Virus record (IMG/VR): IMGVR_UViG_3300036766_000605
Location: 1-37,935 of that record
Source of the DNA: a virus
DNA: 37,935 bases
Strand: one strand, 5' to 3'
Positions 8,553 to 18,075 of this stretch are shown in pieces. The translations under genes were made by a program, and so were the position numbers. Each line of letters starts with the position of its first letter. Position 1 is the stretch's first letter. The notes below the pieces were generated by a model. That model had not been told where the DNA came from. It saw only the letters and a list, made by a program, of their open reading frames with translations, and ran no database searches.

Positions 8553-9170
8553 ATGGCTGTTGACTTAAGTAATTTCTATAGTTGGATGGATAAGATGCTT
8601 GGAATGAGTAAAGAGGCCGGTATTACTCAGAGGAAGGAACGAAATGAGCAGGCTCTTAAAATTACTGAACTCCAAAATGCCCCACAACTTGCTCAGATTG
8701 CAGAGAATGAAAGGCAATTTAATATAGCTAATCCTCCGGGATTTGCTGCTGCTCTTGGCAAGACCCAAGAGAATAAGTTACTTGGTCAACTTGCCGATGA
8801 AGCTCTTGGTAGAACGGAAGAGAAAAGGCTTGCTAAAACTCAAGTTGATCCTTTGCTTTCTTCACTAAGAAAAAGTTCTGTGGCACAACAAGCATCTGCG
8901 TCTATAAGATCCACAACACCTTTTGGTTTATTACATGATATAGTATCTGGATTTAAACCACAAAACATATTTGGATTTAGTACTCCAAGTGGAATAGCCA
9001 GAGAAAATGCTGCTTTCAAAAAAGCTGGTGTACAGCGATCTGATATTCTAACTGAAGAACAAGAAGCTCCTATGAGGACAAATTTGTCTGGTATACTTAA
9101 TGCTATGAGACTAAGAAAAAAGAAAGAAGAGTTAATAGCTAATCCAAGTAGTTTATTAGGTGGAAACTAA
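8553..9170 (+). CDS. hypothetical protein preceding ejection-type protein
   Basis: 205 aa, mostly helical and polar, with a glutamine/asparagine-rich N-terminus (QALKITELQNAPQLAQIAEN) and a basic C-terminus (MRLRKKKEELI). Like its neighbours it has no cysteine. Small helical proteins just ahead of a giant ejection protein often co-package or scaffold it (compare T7 gp14/gp15 and P22 gp7/gp20), but no specific resemblance is visible. The stop overlaps the next ATG (TAATG). Confidence 0.4.
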   Translation: MAVDLSNFYSWMDKMLGMSKEAGITQRKERNEQALKITELQNAPQLAQIAENERQFNIANPPGFAAALGKTQENKLLGQLADEALGRTEEKRLAKTQVDPLLSSLRKSSVAQQASASIRSTTPFGLLHDIVSGFKPQNIFGFSTPSGIARENAAFKKAGVQRSDILTEEQEAPMRTNLSGILNAMRLRKKKEELIANPSSLLGGN

Positions 9171-9406
9171 TGGCTGATATATTTGGAATTATAAAAGCAA
9201 TAAAAGGAAGAAAGAAGGTTATAGACTCAACTTTGGAGGAATCAAGTAGTCAGATGAGTCCACCTATAAAAAAGAATCCTGTTGCCTCCCCGGTTCCGAA
9301 ACTTGTATCTCCACCGCCTGTGAAAATGAGTACTGAAGCTTTACTAAAACTGGCTGCAGAGAGTGAAAAGCTTTATAAAGAATCTCAGAAAAAGTATGGC
9401 AGATAG
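9170..9406 (+). CDS. small hypothetical protein
   Basis: 78 aa with a basic start (KAIKGRKK), a proline-rich middle (SPPIKKNPVASPVPKLVSPP, residues 29-48) and a C-terminal helix (ALLKLAAESEKLYKESQKKY). The start overlaps the preceding stop and the giant gene begins 16 bases downstream. The proline-rich linker between two short charged segments suggests an adaptor-like peptide. No family recognised. Confidence 0.4.
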   Translation: MADIFGIIKAIKGRKKVIDSTLEESSSQMSPPIKKNPVASPVPKLVSPPPVKMSTEALLKLAAESEKLYKESQKKYGR

Positions 9407-9421
9407 AAAAGGATTCCTTTC

Positions 9422-12400
9422 ATGCCTCTTTTAGATTTATTTGAATATACTAAAGAACAAGATAGACATCAAGCAAAACTTGATATTGAAAGAGATAAGT
9501 GGGCAGCTGACCCAGCAATAGGAGAAAAGCTTCTTGCCCACGCACAAGCATTGCTTGTTCCTGAAAAGAAAAGGGAAAAGCTTTCATCTGCTTCCAATCT
9601 TGCTAAAGTAGAAAAGGCTATCCCTGGGAGCGACCCACGGAAAGCTCTTGGAACAGAGGCTTTAAATCTTTTTCGTCAAGCCCTCCCCGCTTCTTCTGCT
9701 GATACTGACCCAAGAGAATTAATGGGGACAATCTATAATAAGCTTACATCTTCAAGAAGCGAAGAAACAAACCGATATATTCAAAAGGAAGAGAGTGCTT
9801 TATTTGGTGGGAGAAAAGATCTTGCTAAACCTCCAGGATATGAGGAATGGAAGAAAGGGTTTGTTGCTTCTACTCAACCAGAAGGATATCATACAAATCT
9901 TTTAGCAAGTGCTGCTTTTGGTGCAGGGTTTAGTGCTGCTGGTCAAGGAATAAAGAGACTTCTTTCAAAACCAGGATTAATAAATATTGCTCAACAGGAT
10001 ATAGAACAAAGTCTTTTATCTAAAGTTATTCCAGAACTTACACAAGCTACAGAAGGAAGGATATTAACTAAAGCTGGTAAGTTTATAACTAAACTTCCAT
10101 TTGGGGAGTTTATAGAAAAAAGAGCTTTAAGAACAGGTGCTACAGGAGTCGGCACTAAACTCATTGGAGGGTTGTTAGGAAGAACCCCCGCCGCTGGTCC
10201 ATGGGGAGTAGGATTAAAGATAGCTGGTGCAGCTTTAATGGCTATGCCAGACTTTGCTTTGTTTGATCTTGCTTCTTTTCTTGTTAAGAAAGGTGCTCCA
10301 GAGTGGAGTGCTCAACGTCCTCTGCAAACTGGACTTTTAGCTACTGGACTTTCAGTCCCAGCTATTGGTGCACTTACAAAAGGAATTGGTAAAGCTATTG
10401 CTGCCAAACCTGCTCTCGAAGCAGCAGAGAGAAAAGTTGCCACAACTCCAACAGCATCTAATCTTCTTGAATTAAGTAAGAAGACAGAAGAGTTTGGTAA
10501 GGCATCTGAGCAAGATATTATTGGTTATGATAAGATTCTGTCTCAATTTGATGGATGGTCAGAAGGACAAAGAGTAGTAGCTAAACCAGCACTTTTTACT
10601 ATGCCTATTGGTGCTGGAAGAGCTTTGCCTGCGCCAGCAACTAAGATTTATGGTGAAGGATTTGAAACAGTTTCTTCTATTGGATATAAAGATCTTATTG
10701 CATCCTTTACAAACGAAGGAGTTGCTTCTGGTCTGTCTCGTACAGAAGCTACATCCAATGCAAGAAATACAGCTAAACGTACTATGGGGATGGAACTTAC
10801 AAATCAGATCTCTGAGAACCCACTTCAGAACGTAAAAGGAAGATTACGAAACCTTAATCAAGAACAAATTGAAGGGGTCTTTAAAGCTATCAATGAAGAG
10901 GAGGTTTCTCTGAGTCGAGCATTGGATGACGCTGAATGGTTGAAAGCTAACTACGAAAGAAGGATTCTTGGCCCTGACAAGGTTGACTCTGCTACATATA
11001 CTATATTGAGGAGAGCATTTGGAACCGGGGAAGAAGGTTCGCTTACTGGAGTGGTTAAAGAAAATCCTTACATCACCACAACTCTTTTAAAGAAAGCGAA
11101 CGAACAAGAAGGTGCTATAGCCGTAAGGGAAAAGGCAATAGCTTATACTTTGGGTGTTCAAGAAAGGTCAATAATTGAATCTTCTCCAGATTTAATAACT
11201 CGGTTGAACAGTAGAATGACTGAACGTTTTAAAACTCTACTCACTCCAGAAGATATTAAGATGGAGGAAAAAGCTAAGGAATTAGGAATAACGTATAATG
11301 GTATGCAAGATTTTGGCAAAGGAGTTCAAGTTGCTACCTTTACTGATACAGGAACTTCATCTAAGTCAACCTTTCTTGTAAAGTCTGGAGAAACAATAGA
11401 ATCTAAGTTGACTGAAAGTAGAAAAATTAACAAGGTTAGTACTGTAGGAGATAAGATAATTGCTGAGTCTATTCGTCGAGATGAATTCAATTCTGCTCTT
11501 GATGAAATAAAGACTAAAATAAAAACTATTGTTGGTAAAGAAACAATAACTCCTTTGTCTTTAGAGAACCGTGCTTGGACTGAGGTACAAGCAGCAAAAA
11601 CAATGGAGGAGAGAAGGGCTGTTGGGTTAAAGTGGTATGAGGTATTCTCTAAAACTCCTGAGCAATTAAACGATGAGGAGTTTAAAACTCTTTACCGTGC
11701 ACAGCCAGTAAAGGATCGAATAAAGCTTAGTAAAGCTTACCACCAAAGACATGACGCTTTATCTATAAGAGAGACAGCAGATATTGCTACTAAGGCTGTT
11801 CCAGAAGATTTGAAGCCTTTAGCTCAAGATATAAACACAGAAATAAAGAGAATGACTACAGCAGAGTATATTGCTCAACTTTCTAAAAAAGAAAGAATTC
11901 TCTCCCCAGAAAAGGCAGCAAACAAAGCCGAGCGTGAAAAAGTTCTTGCTATGGATGAAAAGGAATATGATACCTGGAGAAAAAATAATGTTATGTTAGT
12001 GTCCTTGATTGGGACAATAGCTGTTGGAGCTGCTTCTGTTGCAGTTTCTACTTTAATGCCATCTGAGGCTGAAGCTGCTTCCCCCGCTGAATTAGCTGGA
12101 CGGACTGTTTATAAAGCTATTAAGGAAACCGTTGGAGATAGGACTGTTTCTAAGTTTGTGGCACAGACTATTGGTCCTGAAGGTGGAAGTTGGAAAGACT
12201 TCTTACCGCAGTGGTTAAAGGCTGGTATGCTTTCGCCTAAGATTTCTGAGGATGGACTGAAGGTAGAGCAGTATCAGAACCCAATTCTTGTAAATGCAAG
12301 TTTTGAAGATATATCTCGGAAGAAAAGACTTCCTTTTGGCCTTGATAGATTCCTTGGTGTATTTACTCAGGGGCAGATTTATTATGGCGGAAGGACTGGA

Positions 12401-14416
12401 ACTGAAAGTATGACTAATCCAGCTGTTGGATTGGGGTCAGTTCTAATGGCATATATTAATAATACTTTAGCAAGTATGAAGGTGTTTAGAAATATTATGA
12501 AGGAGTATAGGATTAAATCTTCTTGGAAAGAAGTTGCCAAGGAAATGAAACCTATCTCTGATAAATACCATCTTCCAATTGCTGAGTCTGCTGCTCATTA
12601 TCAACAAATAGATGCGTTGAAGAAGGTTATAGAAAAGGAAAAGAAAAGTCTTGCAAAAGCTGTTGGTGATGAAGCAGATGAGATTAGACAGGTTATTACT
12701 AACTCTGAGGAAAGATTAAAGTTTCATGCTAATGGTATTGAAGCAAGAAAAGAGCTCCTCAAAAGTTACCATACTGAATATGATCTGAAGATCAGAGAAC
12801 TTGCTCAGAAACATTCTTCTGTTAGAATATCCTTGCTAATGGAAGATAGAGGAAAAGGTGAGCTTTATCCATGGCTTAAAGGTTTAACTTCAAGAAATGA
12901 AGAAGTTGCTGCAGCAAGAATGACTGATATGATGGAGGATTATGCAGCGAGGATGCTTGCTGTTGGACAAGATCCTATTACGTCTAAAGGGTTTGTTCAT
13001 TACTCCCCACATCCAGATGTAAATTATAACAAGATTGCAAAACATTTAGAGGGATTAGAATCTGGTGCTGCAGCATCCCCCCGTCTTATTCAGTTTTATG
13101 AACGTTCTATTGGCGGTAGGAATATGATGCCAGATATATTCTATTCAATGGAAAGGTATTTACCTGATGCAAACAAGAGAATTGCTATGGGAGATTTCTG
13201 GGGCAAGGGACGTAGAGGAAGTTGGTACGAACATTCCAGGAGTAATATGGTTCAGTCTAATGAAGGACTCCGGATGTTTTGGGAAAGTGTTAATAGGTCT
13301 TTTGATCCCTTTGAATACGGGTCAATCTCAAGATTTGCAAACAGAGTACAAAGTTTTGAAATCTTTAGGCTTTTAAACTTTTCTCCATCAGTCAGTTTCA
13401 AACACGCCATAAAGATGGAAGCTAACTGGAGTAACTTTGGGTGGTTAGAGTCTATGAAAATGATACCTACAACCACAGCTTTGTGGGCAAGGAAGATGAC
13501 TCCGGAAAGTTTAAAGGGTACTCGTACTCTTGAAGATGCGGCAGTAAAAGCTTATATTGGTCAAGGAGCTACAAACAGAATTATTGCTGATATGTCTACC
13601 TTTGATGTCCCAAGAGGATTTTGGGATAGATACATGGATAAGATTAATACTCATGGTTCTGTTTTAATAGATGCTGTAGAAAACTTTGATCGATCTCATT
13701 CGTTTGTAGCCGCAGCTACAATGGCAACTAAAAAAGGAATGACTCCATCTCAGGCAGCATATGGAATAATGGATACCATCCTTAAGACAAACTTTTTGGC
13801 TGGAGCTTTAAACCCTTCATGGTTAAGAGATCCTAAGGTTAGATTACTGTTTCTATTCCAAGGCACTCCATTCAAAATTGCTGAACAACGAGCTATTCAG
13901 TTATGGAAAGCAGGGAAGTCTATAGGAAGAGCTGGAACAGAAACAAAAGAGTTGCTTGGCATGCTAAGAAAAGATGTTAAGGAAGGAGAATATGCTCTTA
14001 AATATGCAGCGATAAAGGATGCTCTCAATTCGGAGAGGGATATATGGGGAACCTCTATCACCCAACAAGTAATGAGGAAGATGATTATTCTCGGCGGTAT
14101 GACAGCAACAGCTAACTTTGCTTTCAACGCAGATATGTTTGGTCATGTAGTACATGCACCATTTCTGGAGTTTGGAAAGGGAAGGCCATCTATTAGATTA
14201 AATCCTGTAGCTGGTGCAGCATACGAAACTTGGATGAAGAGAGAAGAAGAGGATAGGGGTTTCTGGATGAGTGAATTTCTCAAAGCCTGGATAAGGGAGC
14301 CATTTGTTCAAGCTAATGTTATTAAAGCAATGAGGTTATCAAACGATGATATACCTGAGATTTATAGAGATTCAAGAGTAAGATATTTGCTGGCTGTACC
14401 AGCAACTAAAGAATAA
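9422..14416 (+). CDS. giant internal virion/ejection-type protein (1664 aa)
   Basis: The longest gene in the window. It contains several apolar helical stretches: about residues 258-293 (WGVGLKIAGAALMAMPDFAL and following) and about 861-880 (LVSLIGTIAVGAASVAVSTL), suited to crossing a membrane after ejection. A long charged coiled-coil region lies near residue 1060-1130. The C-terminal third has LLFLFQGTPFKIAEQRAIQL, a pattern seen in 'large polyvalent protein' ends of podoviral giant virion proteins. No lytic transglycosylase or peptidase motif is evident. I found no cysteine in all 1664 residues. By size and position it corresponds to T7 gp16-like ejection proteins; homology is not shown. 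Confidence 0.6.
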   Translation: MPLLDLFEYTKEQDRHQAKLDIERDKWAADPAIGEKLLAHAQALLVPEKKREKLSSASNLAKVEKAIPGSDPRKALGTEALNLFRQALPASSADTDPRELMGTIYNKLTSSRSEETNRYIQKEESALFGGRKDLAKPPGYEEWKKGFVASTQPEGYHTNLLASAAFGAGFSAAGQGIKRLLSKPGLINIAQQDIEQSLLSKVIPELTQATEGRILTKAGKFITKLPFGEFIEKRALRTGATGVGTKLIGGLLGRTPAAGPWGVGLKIAGAALMAMPDFALFDLASFLVKKGAPEWSAQRPLQTGLLATGLSVPAIGALTKGIGKAIAAKPALEAAERKVATTPTASNLLELSKKTEEFGKASEQDIIGYDKILSQFDGWSEGQRVVAKPALFTMPIGAGRALPAPATKIYGEGFETVSSIGYKDLIASFTNEGVASGLSRTEATSNARNTAKRTMGMELTNQISENPLQNVKGRLRNLNQEQIEGVFKAINEEEVSLSRALDDAEWLKANYERRILGPDKVDSATYTILRRAFGTGEEGSLTGVVKENPYITTTLLKKANEQEGAIAVREKAIAYTLGVQERSIIESSPDLITRLNSRMTERFKTLLTPEDIKMEEKAKELGITYNGMQDFGKGVQVATFTDTGTSSKSTFLVKSGETIESKLTESRKINKVSTVGDKIIAESIRRDEFNSALDEIKTKIKTIVGKETITPLSLENRAWTEVQAAKTMEERRAVGLKWYEVFSKTPEQLNDEEFKTLYRAQPVKDRIKLSKAYHQRHDALSIRETADIATKAVPEDLKPLAQDINTEIKRMTTAEYIAQLSKKERILSPEKAANKAEREKVLAMDEKEYDTWRKNNVMLVSLIGTIAVGAASVAVSTLMPSEAEAASPAELAGRTVYKAIKETVGDRTVSKFVAQTIGPEGGSWKDFLPQWLKAGMLSPKISEDGLKVEQYQNPILVNASFEDISRKKRLPFGLDRFLGVFTQGQIYYGGRTGTESMTNPAVGLGSVLMAYINNTLASMKVFRNIMKEYRIKSSWKEVAKEMKPISDKYHLPIAESAAHYQQIDALKKVIEKEKKSLAKAVGDEADEIRQVITNSEERLKFHANGIEARKELLKSYHTEYDLKIRELAQKHSSVRISLLMEDRGKGELYPWLKGLTSRNEEVAAARMTDMMEDYAARMLAVGQDPITSKGFVHYSPHPDVNYNKIAKHLEGLESGAAASPRLIQFYERSIGGRNMMPDIFYSMERYLPDANKRIAMGDFWGKGRRGSWYEHSRSNMVQSNEGLRMFWESVNRSFDPFEYGSISRFANRVQSFEIFRLLNFSPSVSFKHAIKMEANWSNFGWLESMKMIPTTTALWARKMTPESLKGTRTLEDAAVKAYIGQGATNRIIADMSTFDVPRGFWDRYMDKINTHGSVLIDAVENFDRSHSFVAAATMATKKGMTPSQAAYGIMDTILKTNFLAGALNPSWLRDPKVRLLFLFQGTPFKIAEQRAIQLWKAGKSIGRAGTETKELLGMLRKDVKEGEYALKYAAIKDALNSERDIWGTSITQQVMRKMIILGGMTATANFAFNADMFGHVVHAPFLEFGKGRPSIRLNPVAGAAYETWMKREEEDRGFWMSEFLKAWIREPFVQANVIKAMRLSNDDIPEIYRDSRVRYLLAVPATKE

Positions 14417-14436
14417 GAAAGGGAAAGGGGACTAAA

Positions 14437-14784
14437 ATGGAGTATGATGAAAAAGCTAAATTCGATGCTATTGTAGCTGCTGTTGCTAATAACCTTACTC
14501 ACCTTGATGATATCATAGCAGCTATTGAGGCAGCTGCAGCCATAACCATTACTCCTGCTACTTTGAGTAATGCAAACGATGATGTTGCATCTGGATATTA
14601 TGCGGCAACTGAGTTGCATCTTATAGATGCAGATCTTGTGGCTACAAACATCAAAACCGGAGTGACTATCTTTGGTGTTGTAGGAACTTATGATACTGAA
14701 GCAGTTAGTCCTGCAGCTGCTGGAGATATTGCTACCGGTAAAATTGCTTTTGTTAACGGAGCTAAAATAACTGGAACCTTGTAA
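14437..14784 (+). CDS. tail-fibre-associated small protein
   Basis: 115 aa behind AAGGGAAAGGGGA. The N-terminal helix is Ala-rich (AIVAAVANNLTHLDDIIAAI). The second half carries the motifs IKTGVTIFGVVGTY and AAAGDIATGKIAFVNGAKIT, which recur in phage tail-fibre and baseplate-proximal proteins ('GVTIFGVxGTY', 'GKxAxVNGxKxTGT'). It opens the fibre module of four small genes before the big fibre at 15975. Likely structural. Confidence 0.5.
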   Translation: MEYDEKAKFDAIVAAVANNLTHLDDIIAAIEAAAAITITPATLSNANDDVASGYYAATELHLIDADLVATNIKTGVTIFGVVGTYDTEAVSPAAAGDIATGKIAFVNGAKITGTL

Positions 14785-14805
14785 TAAGATAAAAGGAGAA
14801 ACAAA

Positions 14806-15147
14806 ATGAAGATGCTTCATAAAACAAATGTAGTAAGACTTAACTCAGGTCTTATTGCTGTAAGTGGAATCTGGACTTCAGAGGCAGTTGATATTACTGA
14901 CTTCATTAGATATATATCCCTTCAGTGGGGTATTGTTGGTACTGGTGCAGTGAAGATAGAAATATTATCTTCAAATGATGGAGTAAACTTTCTAGATGTT
15001 AATATAGATGTAGCTACAGCACAAGTTGCTGGCTGGAATATGGCATCTGTTTCTTTCATTCCATCTGCACAGATAAAAATACGTGCTACTGAAACTGGTG
15101 CTGCTAATCCCATTACCAACATCAACTTCTTCCTTAAAGGATATTAA
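14806..15147 (+). CDS. beta-sandwich tail protein (discoidin-like pattern)
   Basis: 113 aa, ribosome site AAAAGGAGAA. Alternating strands with the signatures IWTSEAVDIT, KIEILSSNDGVNFLDV and IKIRATETGAANPITNI are typical of small single-domain phage tail proteins with a galactose-binding/discoidin-like fold. Such domains are thought to decorate fibres or bind sugars. There is no enzymatic residue set. It is co-transcribed with the repeat-containing gene downstream. Confidence 0.5.
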   Translation: MKMLHKTNVVRLNSGLIAVSGIWTSEAVDITDFIRYISLQWGIVGTGAVKIEILSSNDGVNFLDVNIDVATAQVAGWNMASVSFIPSAQIKIRATETGAANPITNINFFLKGY

Positions 15148-15149
15148 AA

Positions 15150-15725
15150 TTGGACTACGAAAAAATACTTCGTGGTGGAGTTGTTGATATCCACTCTTAT
15201 ATCTGGGATACAGGCACCTTAAGTTGGGTTCCTGCAACAGGTGGAGGTGCAGCGGGGGATGTTAATGTAACTAATTTTCCTGCATCATATCCTGTAACAG
15301 GTGGATTCTTAACAGATACAGAACTACGAGCTACTGCTGTACCAGTATCAGGACCTCTTACTGACACTCAATTAAGAAATACGGCAGTTCCTGTTTCAGG
15401 TCCTTTGACTGATACACAGATAAGATCAACAGCTTTACCAGTAAGTGGACCATTAACAGACACAGAACTTCGTACTACTGATGTTAAGGTTAGTCTTGAT
15501 GGGGAACAGATTATTGTATCTGACCAGCCATATACTACCCTAATTGATGAAGTATCAGCAACAGTTACTTATATAGGAGAAGCTGTAACTGGAACTGCTG
15601 TTGGTTCTGCAGCTTGGAGGATAAAGAAAATAGATTCATCCTCTGGTATAGTAATAGCTTGGGCTGACGGGGTATCTACTTTTATAAAGATTTGGACATC
15701 AAGGACAGGATATTCTTACAGTTAA
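15150..15725 (+). CDS. tail protein with four 16-aa tandem repeats
   Basis: 191 aa using a TTG start at 15150; the site AAAGGA lies 8 bases upstream and no nearby ATG fits. Residues 54-117 hold four tandem units of the form LTD-T-x-(L/I)-R-x-T-x-(V/L)-P-V-S-G-P, the last degenerating to KVSLD. This repeat is common in phage tail/fibre proteins and may form a beta-helical or flexible spacer. The C-terminal part ends in short beta strands (YIGEAVTGTAVGSAAWRIKK). The context is the host-recognition module. Confidence 0.6.
   Translation: MDYEKILRGGVVDIHSYIWDTGTLSWVPATGGGAAGDVNVTNFPASYPVTGGFLTDTELRATAVPVSGPLTDTQLRNTAVPVSGPLTDTQIRSTALPVSGPLTDTELRTTDVKVSLDGEQIIVSDQPYTTLIDEVSATVTYIGEAVTGTAVGSAAWRIKKIDSSSGIVIAWADGVSTFIKIWTSRTGYSYS
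15309..15500 (+). repeat. coding tandem repeat, four 48-bp units
   Basis: Four consecutive 48-base units encode the 16-aa repeats of the preceding entry. The DNA units differ at many synonymous positions (for example CTA/TTA/CTT/ATA-type choices for Leu/Ile) while the protein pattern is kept, which argues for an old array under protein-level selection and not a recent slippage expansion. Confidence 0.7.
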
Positions 15726-15734
15726 GGAGATTTA

Positions 15735-15974
15735 ATGAAAGAAAAAGAAGTAGTAACTATAATGAAAAAGTGGAATAGTCCAGAAATTAAAATGTGGGTA
15801 AATACTAACGAGATTGCCTTACAAATAAAGTTAGAGGATTATCTCGAAGCTGTTTCTATGGTAAGTAAGAACGTTATGTTTACTTTCACAAAGGATGGAC
15901 TGTTTAAATTACTTAAGATAGCATCAGATGTTGTTGTTGCTGACATTAAAAAGGAATCTGTAAAGGTAGTGTAA
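15735..15974 (+). CDS. hypothetical small protein in fibre module
   Basis: 79 aa, ribosome site AAGGAG 6 bases before the ATG. Mixed alpha/beta with a central hydrophobic strand (NEIALQIKLEDYLEAVSMV) and a lysine-rich end. Its stop is directly followed by the ATG of the large fibre gene, so it is probably translationally coupled to it. No family recognised. It is the last gene with the AT-rich codon style of the left part before the composition changes. Confidence 0.4.
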   Translation: MKEKEVVTIMKKWNSPEIKMWVNTNEIALQIKLEDYLEAVSMVSKNVMFTFTKDGLFKLLKIASDVVVADIKKESVKVV

Positions 15975-17342
15975 ATGCATAAATTTCTCGATTATATTTC
16001 GGGCAAATTAAGCCTTGGGAAATTGTCCTTCGGGGTCAAGTCCGCCAATACCGTTCTGGCTGGTCCTACGTCTGGGACTGCGGCAGAACCGGATTTCAGG
16101 GGTTTGGTTGGTGCCGATATTCCCTGGTCCGATATCAAACTCACAACCAATCCAGTGGTGGGGAAAATTTGGCAGTGCACTAATGTGGATGGTAGTGGGG
16201 CCTGGGAAACAGCAGCAGCGGGGGGGGATATCCTGACTGATGGGGCCTGGGCTGCTGCCGGGGACCTGATTGTCGGATCAGGAGTCGATACGGCAGTTAT
16301 CCTAACCAAAGGGTCCGAGGGAAGGATATTAAGGGCAGGGGCAACCACTCTTTCCTGGGAATTACCTGCATCACAGGTCTCGGACACAGCCTACACCGCA
16401 TCCTGGGACACAGTAACCACTATTGCTCCCAGTAAAAATGCTGTCTATGATGAGATGGAGTTGAGGGCACCCAAAGCCAATCCGCAATTAACAGGGCCCA
16501 ATATCACCATAGCTGGCCTTTCCAGTTGTATACTCATGGCAACAGACATAACTGGATATATACGTAACCTTGTTCTTGGTGCCGGTCTTGAATTAAATCT
16601 AACTACCTCTACCTTGTCAGGGGTACTCCCGACTAATTATATCTCTGGCCTCACCATGACCCATGCTACCGATGCTGACCATGACATTACCATAGCCCCA
16701 GGGAAGTCACGAGACTCAACGGATGCAGCGGATATGGTTTCCGCTTCTGCCATTACCAAACAGGCCGATGCAGCCTGGGCCGCAGGAACCAATGCCGGAG
16801 GTATGGATACTGGGTCAATCCCAGCCAGTGGTACCCTCCATGTTTGGCAGATTAAAAGTGCCAGTACTGGGGTTGTCGATTACCTGTTTAGTATTTCCGC
16901 CACGGCCCCTACCCTGCCAGCCAATTATAATTACAAGAGGTTGATTGGTAGTTATAGGACTAACTCTTCGAGTAATATTATTCCTGGGGACTGGTGGGGG
17001 ACAAGTAATAGGCGGCGTTTTATCCTTGATACTCCAATATTGGATGTAAATACGGCAAGTCCAGGGACAAGCGCAGTTACGGCGGCATTAAGTGTGCCAG
17101 GAGGGGTAAATGTAATAGCACTTGTCGTATGGAAGGGGACGACTTACGATTGTCGTATATCGTCCTTGTATTCTGCCGATATTGCCCCTGACTTTTACCC
17201 CGAGACAACAAATATGGGAGGGGCATCTAACTCCAAAGATATTGTCAGTGTCCTGACAAATACATCTTCACAGATTAGATATAGAATGCGGGTTGATGAG
17301 CCCGTAAGAATAGCAACTTATGAATGGGAACAATACTTATAA
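15975..17342 (+). CDS. tail fibre/spike protein
   Basis: 455 aa. The N-terminal part carries the motif LAGPTSGTAAEPDFRGLVGADIPW, shown here as separate pieces AGPTSGTAAEPDFR and GLVGADIPW. It is typical of phage fibres ('...GTPAAPSFRxLVxADIP'). The middle has an assembly-like stretch (TIAPSKNAVYDEMELRAPKA) and the C-terminal half is beta-rich (residues 210-455), as in receptor-binding heads. Codon use is much richer in G and C than in the gene just upstream (runs such as GGGGGGG near 16220). A chaperone-like gene follows 12 bases after its stop, as usual for fibres. The receptor cannot be predicted. Confidence 0.65.
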   Translation: MHKFLDYISGKLSLGKLSFGVKSANTVLAGPTSGTAAEPDFRGLVGADIPWSDIKLTTNPVVGKIWQCTNVDGSGAWETAAAGGDILTDGAWAAAGDLIVGSGVDTAVILTKGSEGRILRAGATTLSWELPASQVSDTAYTASWDTVTTIAPSKNAVYDEMELRAPKANPQLTGPNITIAGLSSCILMATDITGYIRNLVLGAGLELNLTTSTLSGVLPTNYISGLTMTHATDADHDITIAPGKSRDSTDAADMVSASAITKQADAAWAAGTNAGGMDTGSIPASGTLHVWQIKSASTGVVDYLFSISATAPTLPANYNYKRLIGSYRTNSSSNIIPGDWWGTSNRRRFILDTPILDVNTASPGTSAVTAALSVPGGVNVIALVVWKGTTYDCRISSLYSADIAPDFYPETTNMGGASNSKDIVSVLTNTSSQIRYRMRVDEPVRIATYEWEQYL

Positions 17343-17354
17343 GGAGGAGATAGT

Positions 17355-17675
17355 GTGCGATACTATGACTTAGACATAACCGGCAGAGTGAAAGGAAGCT
17401 ACGCAGTTCCGCAACCGGGCAAGACCCTCCACCTTCTGGAGGATGCCCCGGATGATAAAAGCAAGAGGGACGCAGTACCTGGTGTGAAATGGGAACCGGA
17501 CCTTGAAATTATCAGTGCCGAAGCTGTGACAACTGCCAGACTTGCAACCAGGGTAAAAGCTATAGTGGACCTTAAGACCCTCATTGCCCTACATGATGCC
17601 GACAAGAGTAAGGTCAAGATAGAGGATATACTCAATCGTCTTGAAAAGATTGAGATATTAATAGAAGTGAGGTAA
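17355..17675 (+). CDS. tail-fibre-associated / chaperone-like protein
   Basis: 106 aa starting at GTG 17355 with a strong site (AAGGAGGAGATA). The N-terminal 50 residues are beta-like (YYDLDITGRVKGSYAV, then a proline-rich turn) and the C-terminus is a long helix (VDLKTLIALHDADKSKVKIE, then LNRLEKIEILIEVR). This two-part plan and the place right after the fibre gene resemble fibre-assembly chaperones, but no specific family motif is evident. It shares the GC-richer codon style of the fibre gene. Confidence 0.45.
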   Translation: MRYYDLDITGRVKGSYAVPQPGKTLHLLEDAPDDKSKRDAVPGVKWEPDLEIISAEAVTTARLATRVKAIVDLKTLIALHDADKSKVKIEDILNRLEKIEILIEVR

Positions 17676-17681
17676 TTTAAA

Positions 17682-18065
17682 ATGAAGAAGATACTTTTAT
17701 CTTTACTGTTGGTACTGATAATTACTTTACCTGCTATTGCTGGTCAGGATATCAAGTTTGTCTGGGACCCATACACTGCTGATACCATCAATGGTTTTAA
17801 TTTGTACATGGCAGGCGCCCCTGGTGTAACGATAACCCCAGTCAACCTGGTGGCCACAATCCCATTGCAAAATACAACTGCCTACACACAGAAAAACGTC
17901 CCGGCTGGTATCCATTACTGGATTTTGACAGCCTTTACCGTTGGACAGGAGAGTGGACCCAGTAATGAGGTAAGCTATATGGTTAAACTCAAACCTCCAA
18001 GTGGGTTGGGCAGCACCGTGGTCCTGTCTTTTGGAAACGTCACGGTTACCGTGGCGGCAAAATAG
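17682..18065 (+). CDS. secreted fibronectin type III-domain protein
   Basis: 127 aa. A classical signal peptide occupies residues 1-20 (MKKILLSLLLVLIITLPAIA, cleavage after AIA). One FN3 domain follows: KFVWDPYTADTINGFNLYMA, then PAGIHYWILTAFTVGQESGP and SNEVSY. That is the usual bacterial FN3 pattern (xxWDP...GYxxY...Y.V.A....GxES..SNEV). The product should be exported to the periplasm or cell surface of an infected cell. The position between fibre and lysis genes could indicate cell-envelope modification or superinfection exclusion; this is inference. Confidence 0.65.
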   Translation: MKKILLSLLLVLIITLPAIAGQDIKFVWDPYTADTINGFNLYMAGAPGVTITPVNLVATIPLQNTTAYTQKNVPAGIHYWILTAFTVGQESGPSNEVSYMVKLKPPSGLGSTVVLSFGNVTVTVAAK

Positions 18066-18075
18066 GAGCAAGTGT

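Noticed and set aside
15992-16387. Leftward 131-codon frame inside the fibre gene
   Set aside because: Arises from the GC-rich codon style of the fibre gene; no start signal.
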